Part shown: one piece after another, positions 42,143 to 50,989 of the stretch | Layout of the letters: every line of letters begins with the position of its first letter | Position numbering within the stretch: position 1 is the stretch's first letter | Assembly: GCA_963772225.1 (NCBI GenBank) | Contig: CAVYWD010000002.1 | Coordinates: 2,108,001 to 2,172,000, forward strand | Source of the DNA: CAVYWD01 sp963772225 | GTDB taxonomy: Bacteria; Myxococcota; Myxococcia; Myxococcales; UBA5297 | Length of the DNA: 64,000 nt | Direction of reading: 5' to 3' | Translations under genes and position numbers: made by a program | Notes under the pieces: generated by a model | Databases searched by the model: none | Seen by the model: only the letters and a program-made list of their open reading frames with translations | What the model was told of the DNA's origin: nothing

Positions 42143-43018
42143 TCAGCCCAGGTCGAGCGCGGTCCGCATCGGGTCGGCGCGCAAGAGAGCGTCCAGTCGC
42201 GAGGCCACGTCAGGCGCGCTCAGGAACGGGTGATCGCGAAAGAGGCGGCCAGACTCCGCGGCGGCGTCGAGCGCGCGCGCCCGCAACGGCGCGACCTCGG
42301 CCACGCGCGCCACGTGGGGAGCCGCGAACTGCAGGCTCGCGGGATCCACGATTCCGCTCACCACGAACCCCCGGGTCTTGCGCGCGCAGCGGCACGGATT
42401 CGCCGGGTTGAAGAGGCCGCACTTGCCTTGAAGAAAGGCTTCGAGCTGCCGGCGCCCGCGCGAAAGGATCTGCCGAAAATTGTCGCGAGAGACCTCGAGG
42501 AGCTCGGCGCCAACGGTGTCGCTCGCTCCGAAGACCTCGCCCAGAACGAAGGTCAGCCGCTGCGTCCGATCGAGGCAGAGCAGCATGCCGGTCATGCAGC
42601 CGATCTTCGCCTCCTGCATCAGGAGCTCCTCCTCGGGACCCGAGGCCGGATCCGCCTCGGGCGTCTGGTCGAGGGCGCGGGCGTAGCACTCGAAGCCGGT
42701 GACGGCCCGCTCGGCCTTGCTCCGGCGGCGGTCCAGGAGATGGTTCACCGCGATCCGGTAGGCCCAGGTGGTGAACGCGCTTTCGGCTCGGAAGGACGAG
42801 AGGCGGGTGACGATCCGCAGGAGGATCTCCTGCGTCGCGTCCTCGGCGTCCTCGCGGTTCCAGAGCGACCGGTGCGCGAGGTTGAAGATCCACGACTGGT
42901 GATGGCGAACGAGGGAGTCCAGGGCCTCGCGCGAGCCCCCCGACGCGGCGCTCGCCAGCGCCCGGTCGCGTTCGTCCGACGGCGCGTCGCCCGCGAAAGG
43001 GCTCTCCGAGCCGATCAC
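42143..43018 (-). CDS. ECF-family RNA polymerase sigma factor
   Basis: The product is 291 residues. Region 2 is clear: LVRHHQSWIFNLAHRSLWN, REDAEDATQEILLRIVTRLS and SAFTTWAYRIAVNHLLDRRR. Region 4 follows (QRLTFVLGEVFGASDTVGAE, then DNFRQILSRGRRQLEAFL). A C-terminal extension of about 100 residues with a four-Cys patch (CGLFNPANPCRCARK) may act as a sensor or zinc-binding element; such tails occur in some ECF groups. The GTG at 43018 overlaps the stop of the upstream hydrolase gene by 4 bp (GTGA), so the two are coupled. No anti-sigma factor gene is visible. Confidence 0.87.
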   Translation of the reverse strand: MIGSESPFAGDAPSDERDRALASAASGGSREALDSLVRHHQSWIFNLAHRSLWNREDAEDATQEILLRIVTRLSSFRAESAFTTWAYRIAVNHLLDRRRSKAERAVTGFECYARALDQTPEADPASGPEEELLMQEAKIGCMTGMLLCLDRTQRLTFVLGEVFGASDTVGAELLEVSRDNFRQILSRGRRQLEAFLQGKCGLFNPANPCRCARKTRGFVVSGIVDPASLQFAAPHVARVAEVAPLRARALDAAAESGRLFRDHPFLSAPDVASRLDALLRADPMRTALDLG

Positions 43019-43833
43019 GGCCGCGCCCCTGGAACCGTCAGGAAGCGGAGGACGGCGTCGTTGAAAGCCTCCGGGATTTCGGAGGCGAACGCGTGGCCTG
43101 CGCCTTCGAGCACGGCGAGCCTGGCTCCGGGGACGGCTCGCGCCAAATCCTGGGAGGACGAGACGGGCAAGAGCGCGTCCTCGCGGCCCACCATCACGAG
43201 GCAGGGCGCGGCGATGCGCTCGAGAAGGCCCCCTCCGTCGTGCGCGAGGCAAGCTGCGGCCTGTCGGGCGAAGCCCATGGGCGAAGGGCCGGGGACCGAG
43301 GAGAGGACTGTGACGAGCTCGGCCACGGCGGCGGTATCCGAGAGGAGGCGATCCGAAAAGACCCAGGCGAACTGCTCGCGCAGGACGATCTCGCGAGCAG
43401 TGCCCGCCTGCAACAGGCGAGACCAGAGATCGATCACGTGTCGCGCCCGCGGGGGAAGCCGCGCCGCGCTGGCCGCGAGGACGAGCCGCTCAATCCGCTC
43501 GGGGCGATCGGCGGCCAGGCGCTGCGCCACCAGCCCGCCCATGGAGAGGCCGAGCAAGTGCGCGCGCTCGATGCCGAGGGCATCGAGCAGCCCGAGCGCG
43601 TCGTCGGCCATCTGCGCCGTGGAATACGGGCCGGTCGGGGTCTCGGAGCGCCCTGCTCCCCTGGCGTCGTAGGCGATCACGCGAAACGACCGCGCCATGG
43701 CCGCGAGTTGGGGAGCCCAGGAACTCATGTCGAGCCCGAGGCCGTTCAAGAGCAAAAGCGGCGGCCCGTGTCCTCGGACATCCACAGCGAGACGGACGCC
43801 GCCGACGGTGACTGAGTCACTTTTCGTTGTCAT
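43015..43833 (-). CDS. Alpha/beta hydrolase
   Basis: The product is 272 residues with a standard alpha/beta-hydrolase layout: RGHGPPLLLLNGLGLDMSSW (oxyanion hole), IAYDARGAGRSETPTGPYS, the nucleophile elbow LLGLSMGGLVAQRLAADRPE, an acid in LVMVGREDALLPV, and the catalytic His in LEGAGHAFASEIPEAF. It resembles 3-oxoadipate enol-lactonase or esterase types; the substrate is unknown. The ATG at 43833 has AGGAGG unusually close (one base between). Its stop overlaps the sigma factor start, so hydrolase and sigma factor form an operon. Confidence 0.88.
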   Translation of the reverse strand: MTTKSDSVTVGGVRLAVDVRGHGPPLLLLNGLGLDMSSWAPQLAAMARSFRVIAYDARGAGRSETPTGPYSTAQMADDALGLLDALGIERAHLLGLSMGGLVAQRLAADRPERIERLVLAASAARLPPRARHVIDLWSRLLQAGTAREIVLREQFAWVFSDRLLSDTAAVAELVTVLSSVPGPSPMGFARQAAACLAHDGGGLLERIAAPCLVMVGREDALLPVSSSQDLARAVPGARLAVLEGAGHAFASEIPEAFNDAVLRFLTVPGARP

Positions 43834-43963
43834 GCCTCCTTGGACGGGCGGAGGCAGGGGCCTGTGACAGTTGCGCGTTATTGGGAAACCCGAGAACGGG
43901 GGCCGAGGGCGAACCGATTTCGGGGAACGGCCCGATGGGGCCGCGACGCGCCCGTCAGGACCT

Positions 43964-44812
43964 CTATGAGCGCTCGTTCGAACCGCTGGGTTTGGCGAGA
44001 CTTGCCGAGGTCAGCTCACGGACCTCGGGGAATGCGCCTCGAATGCGGCCTTCGTGAAAGGCCAGCTGGCCGAGGCGAGCGGGAAGCGCGGCGGGATCGA
44101 CCTTGGCGAGCTCGCGGCCGTCGAGGACGACCTTCCCGGCATGCTCCACGGGCAGGAGGGCGACGAGCTCGCGCGCCAGAGCGATGGATTGGTGCCAGCG
44201 CCCGGAGAGCGCGGCTGCGTCGGGCGTGGGCCCGTCGAAGTGGAGGCTGTCGATCTCGGCCTGGTTGTAGCGCGTGCGCGCGGCCTCTTCGACGATGGCC
44301 GCGGGGCTGAGCCCCGGGTCCTTGCCCGTGGCCGCCCAAGCGAGATACCCGAGCGGCTGCACGGTCAGGTCGCAGTGAAGCAGGTCGATCCAGTCGCGCG
44401 GCTCGCGGCGCCCGGCGACCGCGAGGATCTTGTTGGTCGCGAGATCGACCGGGTGCATCGTCAGGCCGAGCTCGGGGTGCTCGACCAGCGGGAAGAAGCG
44501 GTAGGCGCTGTCGTGCACCCACTGGATGAGGGTGGTTTCGGCGCCCTGCGACACCTGCGCTTCGACGAAGGACGGGAGCTCCCGGATCACTCGGATCGAA
44601 AGGCCGGCCCGCGCGAGGCTCTCTCGGTCGCTCGCCCATGCCGCCGCGAGGGCGGCCTGAGCGTCGTGGAACAGATCGATGTCCTTCGAACGGCGATGCC
44701 CGGCGAGGAGCTCGTTGAGAGCGACGCCGCCGGCGACATAGCTCTCGCCGGAGCGCCTGCGCTCGTCGGCTAGGAGCCTGCAGACGCGCCGCTGGAACTC
44801 CGTGAGAGCCAT
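43964..44812 (-). CDS. AbiEii/AbiGii-like nucleotidyltransferase
   Basis: The product is 282 residues from the ATG at 44812. The nucleotidyltransferase signature is visible: YVAGGVALNELLAGHRRSKD followed by IDLF, where the Asp-x-Asp-like pair sits in SKDIDLFHD. Later blocks (GLTMHPVDLATNKILAVAGR, PRDWIDLLHCD) match AbiEii-type proteins, the toxin part of type IV toxin-antitoxin and abortive-infection systems. The gene begins inside the upstream 82-residue gene (43-bp overlap), so the two are coupled. Whether they form a toxin-antitoxin pair is inference; the partner is not of the known AbiEi winged-helix type. Confidence 0.8.
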   Translation of the reverse strand: MALTEFQRRVCRLLADERRRSGESYVAGGVALNELLAGHRRSKDIDLFHDAQAALAAAWASDRESLARAGLSIRVIRELPSFVEAQVSQGAETTLIQWVHDSAYRFFPLVEHPELGLTMHPVDLATNKILAVAGRREPRDWIDLLHCDLTVQPLGYLAWAATGKDPGLSPAAIVEEAARTRYNQAEIDSLHFDGPTPDAAALSGRWHQSIALARELVALLPVEHAGKVVLDGRELAKVDPAALPARLGQLAFHEGRIRGAFPEVRELTSASLAKPSGSNERS

Positions 44813-45018
44813 TCTTTGAGCCTCCCGGCGCGAATGAAGGTGTCTCGGTCGGCGTGCCTCTGGATCGCGCCGAGGACCCTCAGGCGATCGGCCCGGGTGA
44901 GAGGGTAGTAGTCGGGTCGCAGGTACCAGAGAGACGCGCTTCGGCACTCGTCGACGAGCTCGTCGATTCGGCGGGCGAGCTCGTCATCGGAGGGGCGGTC
45001 TGGCTCGGGAGAGTCCAT
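44770..45018 (-). CDS. Small partner protein of the AbiEii-like nucleotidyltransferase, unknown family
   Basis: The product is 82 residues: acidic N-terminus (MDSPEPDRPSDDELARRIDE), a conserved-looking core SLWYLRPDYYPLTRADRLRV, then IQRHADRDTFIRAGRLKEWL and a Ser-rich tail SRSSSGASAGS. It overlaps the downstream nucleotidyltransferase by 43 bp in another frame, a strong sign of coupled expression. I have the impression of similar small proteins beside AbiEii genes in proteobacteria but cannot name a family. It could be an antitoxin or a cofactor. Confidence 0.65.
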   Translation of the reverse strand: MDSPEPDRPSDDELARRIDELVDECRSASLWYLRPDYYPLTRADRLRVLGAIQRHADRDTFIRAGRLKEWLSRSSSGASAGS

Positions 45019-45105
45019 GGCGATGCACGCGCAATCTTAGCAAGGGCTTCGGCGATTGGCTTGGCGCATGGGCGCGGACTTTCCCGGGCGCTTTGCGGCG
45101 CGGCC

Positions 45106-45858
45106 CTACCACCCGACCCGCTCGCCGAGGGTGTGCGCCAGCATGCGGTGCCAGGTCGGCCAGTCGTGCGGCATGTCGCGGCCCCAGAGGTCGAGATTGT
45201 GCGGGATCTGCCGGCTCGCCAGGACCCGCGAAAATGCGGTGGTGTGCTCCGGCCGCTCCCAGGCGCCCTGGCCGGTCAACAGGTGGATCTGCGAGCGCTC
45301 GCGGATGAACTCGAGCAACCAGCCCTCTTGCAGGTTGGGCACGAACCAGCTCGGGTTGTTGTAGTAGCAGTCCTCGTCCGAGTAGCCGCCCAACACCTCG
45401 GCGAGGTCGTAGAAGCCGCTCATCCCGATGAGGCAGTCGAACAGGTCGGGCCTGCGGAAGAACTGATTCGCCGCGTGAAAGGCGCCGAACGAGGGGCCTC
45501 CGACGGCGATGCGCGCGTGGAGGTCGCCGAGCACATGGCGAACGTGCGGGACCACCTCCTCCTCGACGTACGCCGAGTAGAGCCCTTGGCGGCGGGAGCG
45601 CTCGCGCAGGGGCACCGCCTCGTTGGCCCATGCCATCCGGTTCACGCTGCCGATGCAGAAGACCCGCACGCGCCCCGCTTCGATGAGCGGGCGCACGGCG
45701 TCGATGAGCCCGTGCGTTTCGCAGTTCAGGTAGTCCGCGTCGCCGGCCGGGTAGAGCACGAGCGCGTGCCCCCAGTGGCCGTAGCTGGCAATGGGCATCT
45801 GCATGTCCAGCCTGGGGCTGTACCAACTCGACAACGAGCGGCGGAAGTAGTCGGTCAA
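45106..45858 (-). CDS. Esterase-like alpha/beta hydrolase
   Basis: The product is 250 residues. It has SWYSPRLDMQMPIASYGHWG, ALVLYPAGDADYLNCETHGL, and a nucleophile elbow AVGGPSFGAFHAANQFFRRP (G-x-S-x-G). The His near the C-terminus in PHDWPTWHRMLAHTLG completes a likely triad. It belongs to the EstD/putative-esterase (PF00756) type rather than lipases. A TTG start at 45858 was chosen because GGAGGA lies 8 bases upstream; longer frames reach an ATG at 45897 and a start at 45996 with non-conserved sequence. It is divergent from acnB. Confidence 0.8.
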   Translation of the reverse strand: MTDYFRRSLSSWYSPRLDMQMPIASYGHWGHALVLYPAGDADYLNCETHGLIDAVRPLIEAGRVRVFCIGSVNRMAWANEAVPLRERSRRQGLYSAYVEEEVVPHVRHVLGDLHARIAVGGPSFGAFHAANQFFRRPDLFDCLIGMSGFYDLAEVLGGYSDEDCYYNNPSWFVPNLQEGWLLEFIRERSQIHLLTGQGAWERPEHTTAFSRVLASRQIPHNLDLWGRDMPHDWPTWHRMLAHTLGERVGW

Positions 45859-46166
45859 GGATGGAGTCCTCCGCGTCCGTCTCGCCCACGTCGCCATGCT
45901 GCTCGCCTCGCCGCAGCTCTGGCGAGAGGGCCGAGGGCCCGATCCGTCCTCGCGTAGCCTGGTCAACGCGAGCGCCGCGCGCCCGACATCGCCCACCGAT
46001 TGACGCGGCGCATCCTCGCGCTCGCTCTGCGGCCGAACAACACCCCAGTCGGCTCCCTCCTCGGGCGCTGACGACGCGGGCCAGACAGTGTATAAGCCGA
46101 GACCCCTCTGCCAAGGTACCGCGAGCGAACCGCGAGATTTCTTACTCTGAAGAAAGAGGAAAGCAC
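45859..46166 (+). promoter_or_regulatory. Divergent control region upstream of acnB
   Basis: No gene is visible in this 308-bp region. TATAAG at 46091-46096 could be a -10 for acnB, although the -35 is weak (CTGACG with a 20-bp spacer). The acnB ribosome site is AGAGGAAA before the GTG at 46167. Confidence 0.35.
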
Positions 46167-48719
46167 GTGATCGACGCCTATTTGAACCATGAAGCTGAGC
46201 GCAAGGCGCTGGGCATCCCGGCGCGCGCCCTCAATGCGGAGCAGACCCGCGAGCTGGTGAAGCTCCTGGAGAGCCCGCCCGCCGGCCGCGAGGCATTCCT
46301 CGTCGACCTCCTCAAGAACCGGATCAACCCCGGCGTGGACCCCGCCGCCGAGGTGAAGGCCGGCTTCTTGGCGCGGATCCTCACGGGAGAGGTGAGCTCG
46401 CCCGTCGTCTCCAAGAAGGACGCCATCCAGATGCTCGGCACCATGATGGGCGGCTACAACGTCGCCCCGCTCGTGGCGGCTCTGGAGAACGCCGAGCTCG
46501 CGGAAGACGCGGCCAAGGCGCTCGGCGGCATCACCCAGGTCTACGACGCCTTCGACCAGGTGCTCGCGCTCTCCAAGACCAACGACGCGGCCAAGAAGGT
46601 CGTCGAGAGCTGGGCCAACGCCGAGTGGTTCCTGAGCCGCGCGGGCGTGCCGGAGTCCATCAAGGTCCGGGCGTTCAAGGTCGACGGGGAGATCAACACC
46701 GACGACTTCTCCCCGGCCGGCGACGCCTCCACCCGCCCCGACATCCCGCTGCACGCTCTGGCCATGGGCAAGTCGCGCTTCCCCGGCGGCGTGAAGACCA
46801 TCGCCGAGCTGCGCGCGCAGGGCCTGCCGGTCGCCTTCGTCGGCGACGTGGTCGGCACCGGCAGCTCGCGCAAGTCGGCGTGCAACAGCGTGCTGTGGCA
46901 CATCGGCGAGGACATCCCCTGCGTGCCCAACAAGCGGCGCGCGGGCGTCATCATCGGCGGCGTCATCGCGCCCATCTTCTTCAACACCGCCGAGGACTCG
47001 GGCGCCCTGCCCCTCAAGGCCGACGTCTCGGCCGTCAAGACCGGCGACGTCCTGGTCATCGACACCAAGGCCGGCGAGATCAAGCGGGAGAGCGGCGAGC
47101 TCGTCTCCAAGTTCGCGCTCGCGCCCAGCACCTTGGCCGACGAGTACCGCGCCGGCGGCCGCATCCCGCTCATCATCGGCCGCGCGCTCACCGAGCGCGC
47201 CCGCAAGGCGCTCGGCCTGCCGCGAGGCACCTTCTTCGCCACCGCCCAGAACCCCAAGGCGAAGCCGGGCCAGGGCTACTCCTTGGCGCAGAAGATGGTC
47301 GGCAAGGCCTGCGGCTCGAAGGGCGTGCTGCCCGGCTCCTCTTGCGAGCCGAAAATGACCACCGTCGGTTCCCAGGACACCACGGGCCCCATGACCGCCG
47401 ACGAGCTCACCGAGCTCGCGTGCCTGAAGTTCCAGGCGCCCCTGTTCATGCAGTCGTTCTGCCACACCGCGGCCTATCCCAAGGTCGCGGACGTGAAGAT
47501 GCAGAAGAGCCTGCCCAACTTCGTCGAGGCGCGCGGCGGCGTGGCGCTGCGGCCGGGCGACGGCGTCATCCACAGCTGGCTCAACCGGCTGCTCCTGCCT
47601 GACACCGTCGGAACCGGCGGCGACAGCCATACCCGCTTCCCCATCGGCATCAGCTTCCCGGCGGGTTCGGGCCTCGTCGCCTTCGCCGGCGCGCTCGGCT
47701 TCATGCCGCTCGACATGCCCGAGAGCGTGCTGGTGCGCTTCAAGGGCGACCTGCCCGTGGGGATCACCCTGCGCGACGTAGTCAACGCCATCCCGCTCTG
47801 GGCCATTCAGCAGGGGCTGCTCACGGTTCCCAAGAAGGGCAAGAAGAACATCTTCAACGGGCGCATCCTGGAGATGGAAGGCCTGCCCGACCTCTCGGTG
47901 GAGCAGGCCTTCGAGCTTACCGACGCCGCCGCCGAGCGCTCCGCCGCCGCCGCCTGCGTTCAGCTCAGCGAGAAGAGCATCGCCACCTACCTGCGCAGCA
48001 ACGTCGCCCTCATGAAGAAGATGGTGGCCGACGGCTACGGCGACGCGAAGACGCTCAAGAAGCGCGTCCAGGCCGTGGAGAAGTGGCTCAAGAAGCCCGA
48101 GCTGCTCAAGGCCGACGCCAACGCGGAATACGCCGCCGTCATCGAAATCGACCTGGCGCAGATCAAGGAGCCCATCCTCGCCTGCCCCAACGACCCCGAC
48201 GACGTGAAGTGGCTCACCGAGGTCGCGGGCACCAAGATCGACGACGTCTTCCTGGGCTCCTGCATGACCAACATCGGGCACTTCCGCGCCGCCGGGGAAA
48301 TCTGGAAGGGTCAGCCGTTCAACGCGGCGGTCCGCACCTGGCTCTGCCCGCCGACGCGGATGGATCAGCAGCAGCTCAAGGAGGAGGCCTTCTTCTCGGT
48401 CTACTCGCAGATCGGCGCCCGCCTCGAGACCGCCGGGTGCTCTCTCTGCATGGGCAACCAGGCCCGCGTCCCCAACGGCGTGACGGTCTTCTCGACCTCC
48501 ACGCGCAATTTCGACGACCGCATGGGCAACGGCGCCAAGGTGTTCCTGGGGTCCGCCGAGCTCGGGGCGGTGGCCGCCAACCTGGGCCGCCTGCCGACCC
48601 CGGCCGAGTACCTGGCGGCCTACCAGGAAAAGATCGGCCCCAAAAAGGACTCCATCTACCGCTACCTGCAGTTCGACGAGCTGGCGGGTTACGCGCCGCC
48701 AGATCGAGGGGCAGCCTAA
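46167..48719 (+). CDS. acnB: Bifunctional aconitate hydratase 2 / 2-methylisocitrate dehydratase
   Basis: It is the main TCA-cycle aconitase in many bacteria and can also act in the methylcitrate cycle. The 850-residue sequence has the AcnB-specific N-terminal HEAT-like domain (LNAEQTRELVKLLESPPAGR, LLKNRINPGVD), then the swivelling domain placed before the catalytic core (INTDDFSPAGDASTRPDIPL, GDVVGTGSSRKSACNSVLWH), then GGDSHTRFPIGISFPAGSG and the cluster cysteines in FLGSCMTNIGHF and GCSLCMGNQARVPNG. Start is GTG 46167 with AGAGGAAA upstream; the longer open frame is not protein-like. Two aconitases in one window is notable, but both look complete. Confidence 0.97.
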   Translation: MIDAYLNHEAERKALGIPARALNAEQTRELVKLLESPPAGREAFLVDLLKNRINPGVDPAAEVKAGFLARILTGEVSSPVVSKKDAIQMLGTMMGGYNVAPLVAALENAELAEDAAKALGGITQVYDAFDQVLALSKTNDAAKKVVESWANAEWFLSRAGVPESIKVRAFKVDGEINTDDFSPAGDASTRPDIPLHALAMGKSRFPGGVKTIAELRAQGLPVAFVGDVVGTGSSRKSACNSVLWHIGEDIPCVPNKRRAGVIIGGVIAPIFFNTAEDSGALPLKADVSAVKTGDVLVIDTKAGEIKRESGELVSKFALAPSTLADEYRAGGRIPLIIGRALTERARKALGLPRGTFFATAQNPKAKPGQGYSLAQKMVGKACGSKGVLPGSSCEPKMTTVGSQDTTGPMTADELTELACLKFQAPLFMQSFCHTAAYPKVADVKMQKSLPNFVEARGGVALRPGDGVIHSWLNRLLLPDTVGTGGDSHTRFPIGISFPAGSGLVAFAGALGFMPLDMPESVLVRFKGDLPVGITLRDVVNAIPLWAIQQGLLTVPKKGKKNIFNGRILEMEGLPDLSVEQAFELTDAAAERSAAAACVQLSEKSIATYLRSNVALMKKMVADGYGDAKTLKKRVQAVEKWLKKPELLKADANAEYAAVIEIDLAQIKEPILACPNDPDDVKWLTEVAGTKIDDVFLGSCMTNIGHFRAAGEIWKGQPFNAAVRTWLCPPTRMDQQQLKEEAFFSVYSQIGARLETAGCSLCMGNQARVPNGVTVFSTSTRNFDDRMGNGAKVFLGSAELGAVAANLGRLPTPAEYLAAYQEKIGPKKDSIYRYLQFDELAGYAPPDRGAA

Positions 48720-49258
48720 CCACCCTAAACCGGCCGAGCCGGAACCAACGAGGGTTGCCTTAGGCTCCAGACCCCAGGCTCCGGGTACTGCAGCTCCTGG
48801 GGCCCGGGGGCTGAAACCTGGAGTCTTTGCCATCCGCTGCCGCGGAGCCATCGGCTGCGCAAGCGTCGGGACATCGTGGGCGTGCAGGACCGCGGGGAGC
48901 GTTTCGCGGTCGGGACTCTCGTGGTGATGATGGCGCTGCGCAAGATTTCCTCGCGAGGGGACTAAGGTCTCATCCACGCCGGCCGCCCGGGCTCCTCAAA
49001 GGGCTCGGGCGGCTCGCAGCCCGGCGCGACTCGCACTGGCGGTGTGAGCAGCCCCTGTGTCGCCTCGACCCTCTCGCGCGCTCTCGACCCACCCCCGAGC
49101 CGGAGGCGAGAGGGCGCACGAGACCTCAACTGCGCTTTCCCGCGCAAGTCGCCGCCCCCGACGTAGTGAGCCGAGGCTCGCCCTCTCGCCGAAAGCGGCA
49201 CCTGCACATCGCGCGGCCCCTCAGAGGCCTGGCGCGCGATTTGCGTAATGGCCCCGGC
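48720..49258 (+). other. Long intergenic stretch after acnB, with a hairpin
   Basis: A 7-bp stem (CCCCAGG 48772-48778 with CCTGGGG 48796-48802) lies about 50 bp past the acnB stop and could act as a terminator, without a T-run. The remaining 450 bp contain no gene I can support. A short open frame with plausible amino acids (RRDIVGVQDRGERFAVGTLV, ending at 48965) has no good start. Confidence 0.4.
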
Positions 49259-49906
49259 ATGACCGCCATGCGAATCCTCGTGATTGCGCCCGCGCCGCCC
49301 CTCGACGTGCATGCCGCCCTGCGGCCCATGGGGGCCGAGGTCGCCGACGCCTGGAGCCTGGAAGTCGCGATCGCGTCCCACCGGGCGTCGCCGTGCCAGG
49401 TCGTTGTGCTCGACCGCCGCATCGGCCGGTCGGAGCCGGAGCCCGCCGCCGCAGCGGCGGCCCTGCAGATTCCCTGCGTCCTTTTAAGCGACGCCGCCTT
49501 GAACGGCTCGGTGAGCGTCGCCAAGCTCGCCGAGGCGGTGGGGCGCGCCGCCGCCCCGTCGCAGGAGTCGGCCATCGACTGGGCCGACCTTCGCGACCGC
49601 CTCGAGGGAGACGAAGGTTTGGGGCTGGAGGTGCTCGCGGCCTTCGCGGGCGACGCACCTGATCTGGTCCGCCGTCTGAAGGAGCTCGTTCTTTCGGGCG
49701 CGGACTGCCCGTCCATCACGCGCCTGGCCCACCAGATCAAGGGGGCGGCGGCGAACGCGAGCGTGAAGGGCATGCGCGCGGCCGCCCATCAGATCGAGCT
49801 CGCCGGCAAGTCCTGCGCGCGCGACAGCTTTCCCGCCCCCCTGGCCGCGCTCGAGGCAGGGCTGGCAGCGCTCCAGAAAGAGCTGTCGGCGCGGCGTCGC
49901 CCGTAG
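49259..49906 (+). CDS. HPt phosphotransfer protein with a degenerate receiver-like domain
   Basis: The product is about 215 residues (ATG 49259; ATG 49268 is an alternative). The N-terminal about 105 residues look receiver-like (MRILVIAPAPPLDVHAALRP, VVVLDRRIGRSEPE) but lack the acidic pocket. The C-terminal 110 residues are an HPt domain with the phospho-acceptor His in ITRLAHQIKGAAANASVKGM. HPt proteins pass phosphate between a hybrid kinase and a second regulator. No hybrid kinase is adjacent, but several kinases are encoded in this window. It lies 66 bp before the ChaN-like gene. Confidence 0.82.
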   Translation: MTAMRILVIAPAPPLDVHAALRPMGAEVADAWSLEVAIASHRASPCQVVVLDRRIGRSEPEPAAAAAALQIPCVLLSDAALNGSVSVAKLAEAVGRAAAPSQESAIDWADLRDRLEGDEGLGLEVLAAFAGDAPDLVRRLKELVLSGADCPSITRLAHQIKGAAANASVKGMRAAAHQIELAGKSCARDSFPAPLAALEAGLAALQKELSARRRP

Positions 49907-49972
49907 AAGCGCCCGAGGCCCGCCCTCGCAAACTTTGGACAAGGGCGGGACGGCGTCGCATGCCTGCGGGCC

Positions 49973-50989
49973 GTGAACTCCCAGCACCGGTTCGTCGTCC
50001 CTGCTGCTGTCCTGGCCCTCTCCGCCTGCGCCCACGGGCCGGCCCGCGCGCCGCCGTTCGGCCCCGGCGCCTGGGCGAGCGAGCTCGACCGTCAGAACCC
50101 GCTCGTCGGCAAAATCTGGAGCCCGCGCGAGGGCGCCTTCGCCCACCCCGCGGCCCTCGAGACTGCCCTGGCTCGAGCCGATGCGGTGGTGCTCGGCGAG
50201 ACGCACGACAACGCCGATCATCACGCGCTGCAGGCCGCGCTCGTGCGCGCGCTCATCGCCTCGGGCCGGCGGCCTGCGGTGGCCTTCGAGATGTTGGACG
50301 TCGACCAGCAGGGCGCCGTCGACGGCGCGCTGGGCCAGCCCGGCGCCACCGCGGACGCTTTGGCCGCCGCCGTGGTCTGGCAGAAGAGCGGCTGGCCAGA
50401 TTTCGCGTTGTACCGGCCCATCTTCACGGCCGCCCTGGAGGCGTCGCTGCCCATCGTCGCGGCGAACCTGAGCCGGCGCGAGGCGCAGCAGGTGGTCCGG
50501 AGCGGGCGAGAGGCGCTCGCGCCAAAGCTGCGCGAGCGGCTGGAGCGCGAAGGGCCTCTGCCGGAGCCCGCCCTGCGCGAGCTTCGAGAGGAGATGGCCG
50601 AGTCTCACTGCGGCATGCTGCCGGAAAAGCTTCTCGACCCGATGATCGAAGCGCAGCGCGCCCGCGACGCGCAGATGGCCGAGCGAATCGAACCGGGGGC
50701 GCCGGAGCGCGGGGTCGTGCTCATCACCGGGGCGGGGCACGCCCGCCGCGACCGCGGCGTGCCGGCGTTCCTGCTCCGCAGCTCGCCCTCGCTCAAGGTC
50801 GCGTCCGTGGCGTTTCTGGAGGTCGCGCCCGAGGCGCGCTCCCCCCAGGACTTCGCGGCAGAATTCGGGCCGGAGCTGCCCTTCGACTTCGTGGTCTTCA
50901 CCCCAAGGGCCAAGCGCGAGGACCCGTGTGAAGGGTTGCGCTCCCACATGGAAAAGGCCCACAAGGCCGCGCCCAATCCCGCCTCGTGA
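49973..50989 (+). CDS. ChaN-like (DUF399) lipoprotein
   Basis: The product is 338 residues. The N-terminus has a lipobox (VLALSACAHG, Cys about 19), so the mature protein is lipid-anchored. The body is a ChaN/DUF399 domain: ADAVVLGETHDNADHHALQ, PAVAFEMLDVDQQGAVDGAL, SGWPDFALYRPIFTAAL, AESHCGMLPEKLLDPMIEAQ and the C-terminal VVLITGAGHARRDRGVPAFL. ChaN proteins bind heme with conserved His/Tyr and are linked to iron/heme handling. Its stop overlaps the next start by 4 bp (GTGA), making an operon with the AI-2E-type permease. Confidence 0.85.
   Translation: MNSQHRFVVPAAVLALSACAHGPARAPPFGPGAWASELDRQNPLVGKIWSPREGAFAHPAALETALARADAVVLGETHDNADHHALQAALVRALIASGRRPAVAFEMLDVDQQGAVDGALGQPGATADALAAAVVWQKSGWPDFALYRPIFTAALEASLPIVAANLSRREAQQVVRSGREALAPKLRERLEREGPLPEPALRELREEMAESHCGMLPEKLLDPMIEAQRARDAQMAERIEPGAPERGVVLITGAGHARRDRGVPAFLLRSSPSLKVASVAFLEVAPEARSPQDFAAEFGPELPFDFVVFTPRAKREDPCEGLRSHMEKAHKAAPNPAS

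Noticed and set aside
48876..48965. Short plus-strand frame with plausible residues (VGVQDRGERFAVGTLVVMMA)
   Set aside because: It is only about 30 codons from a GTG, has no ribosome site and no recognised family.
45963..48977. 1004-residue open frame opposite acnB
   Set aside because: It is the shadow of acnB; the AcnB frame carries all known motifs.
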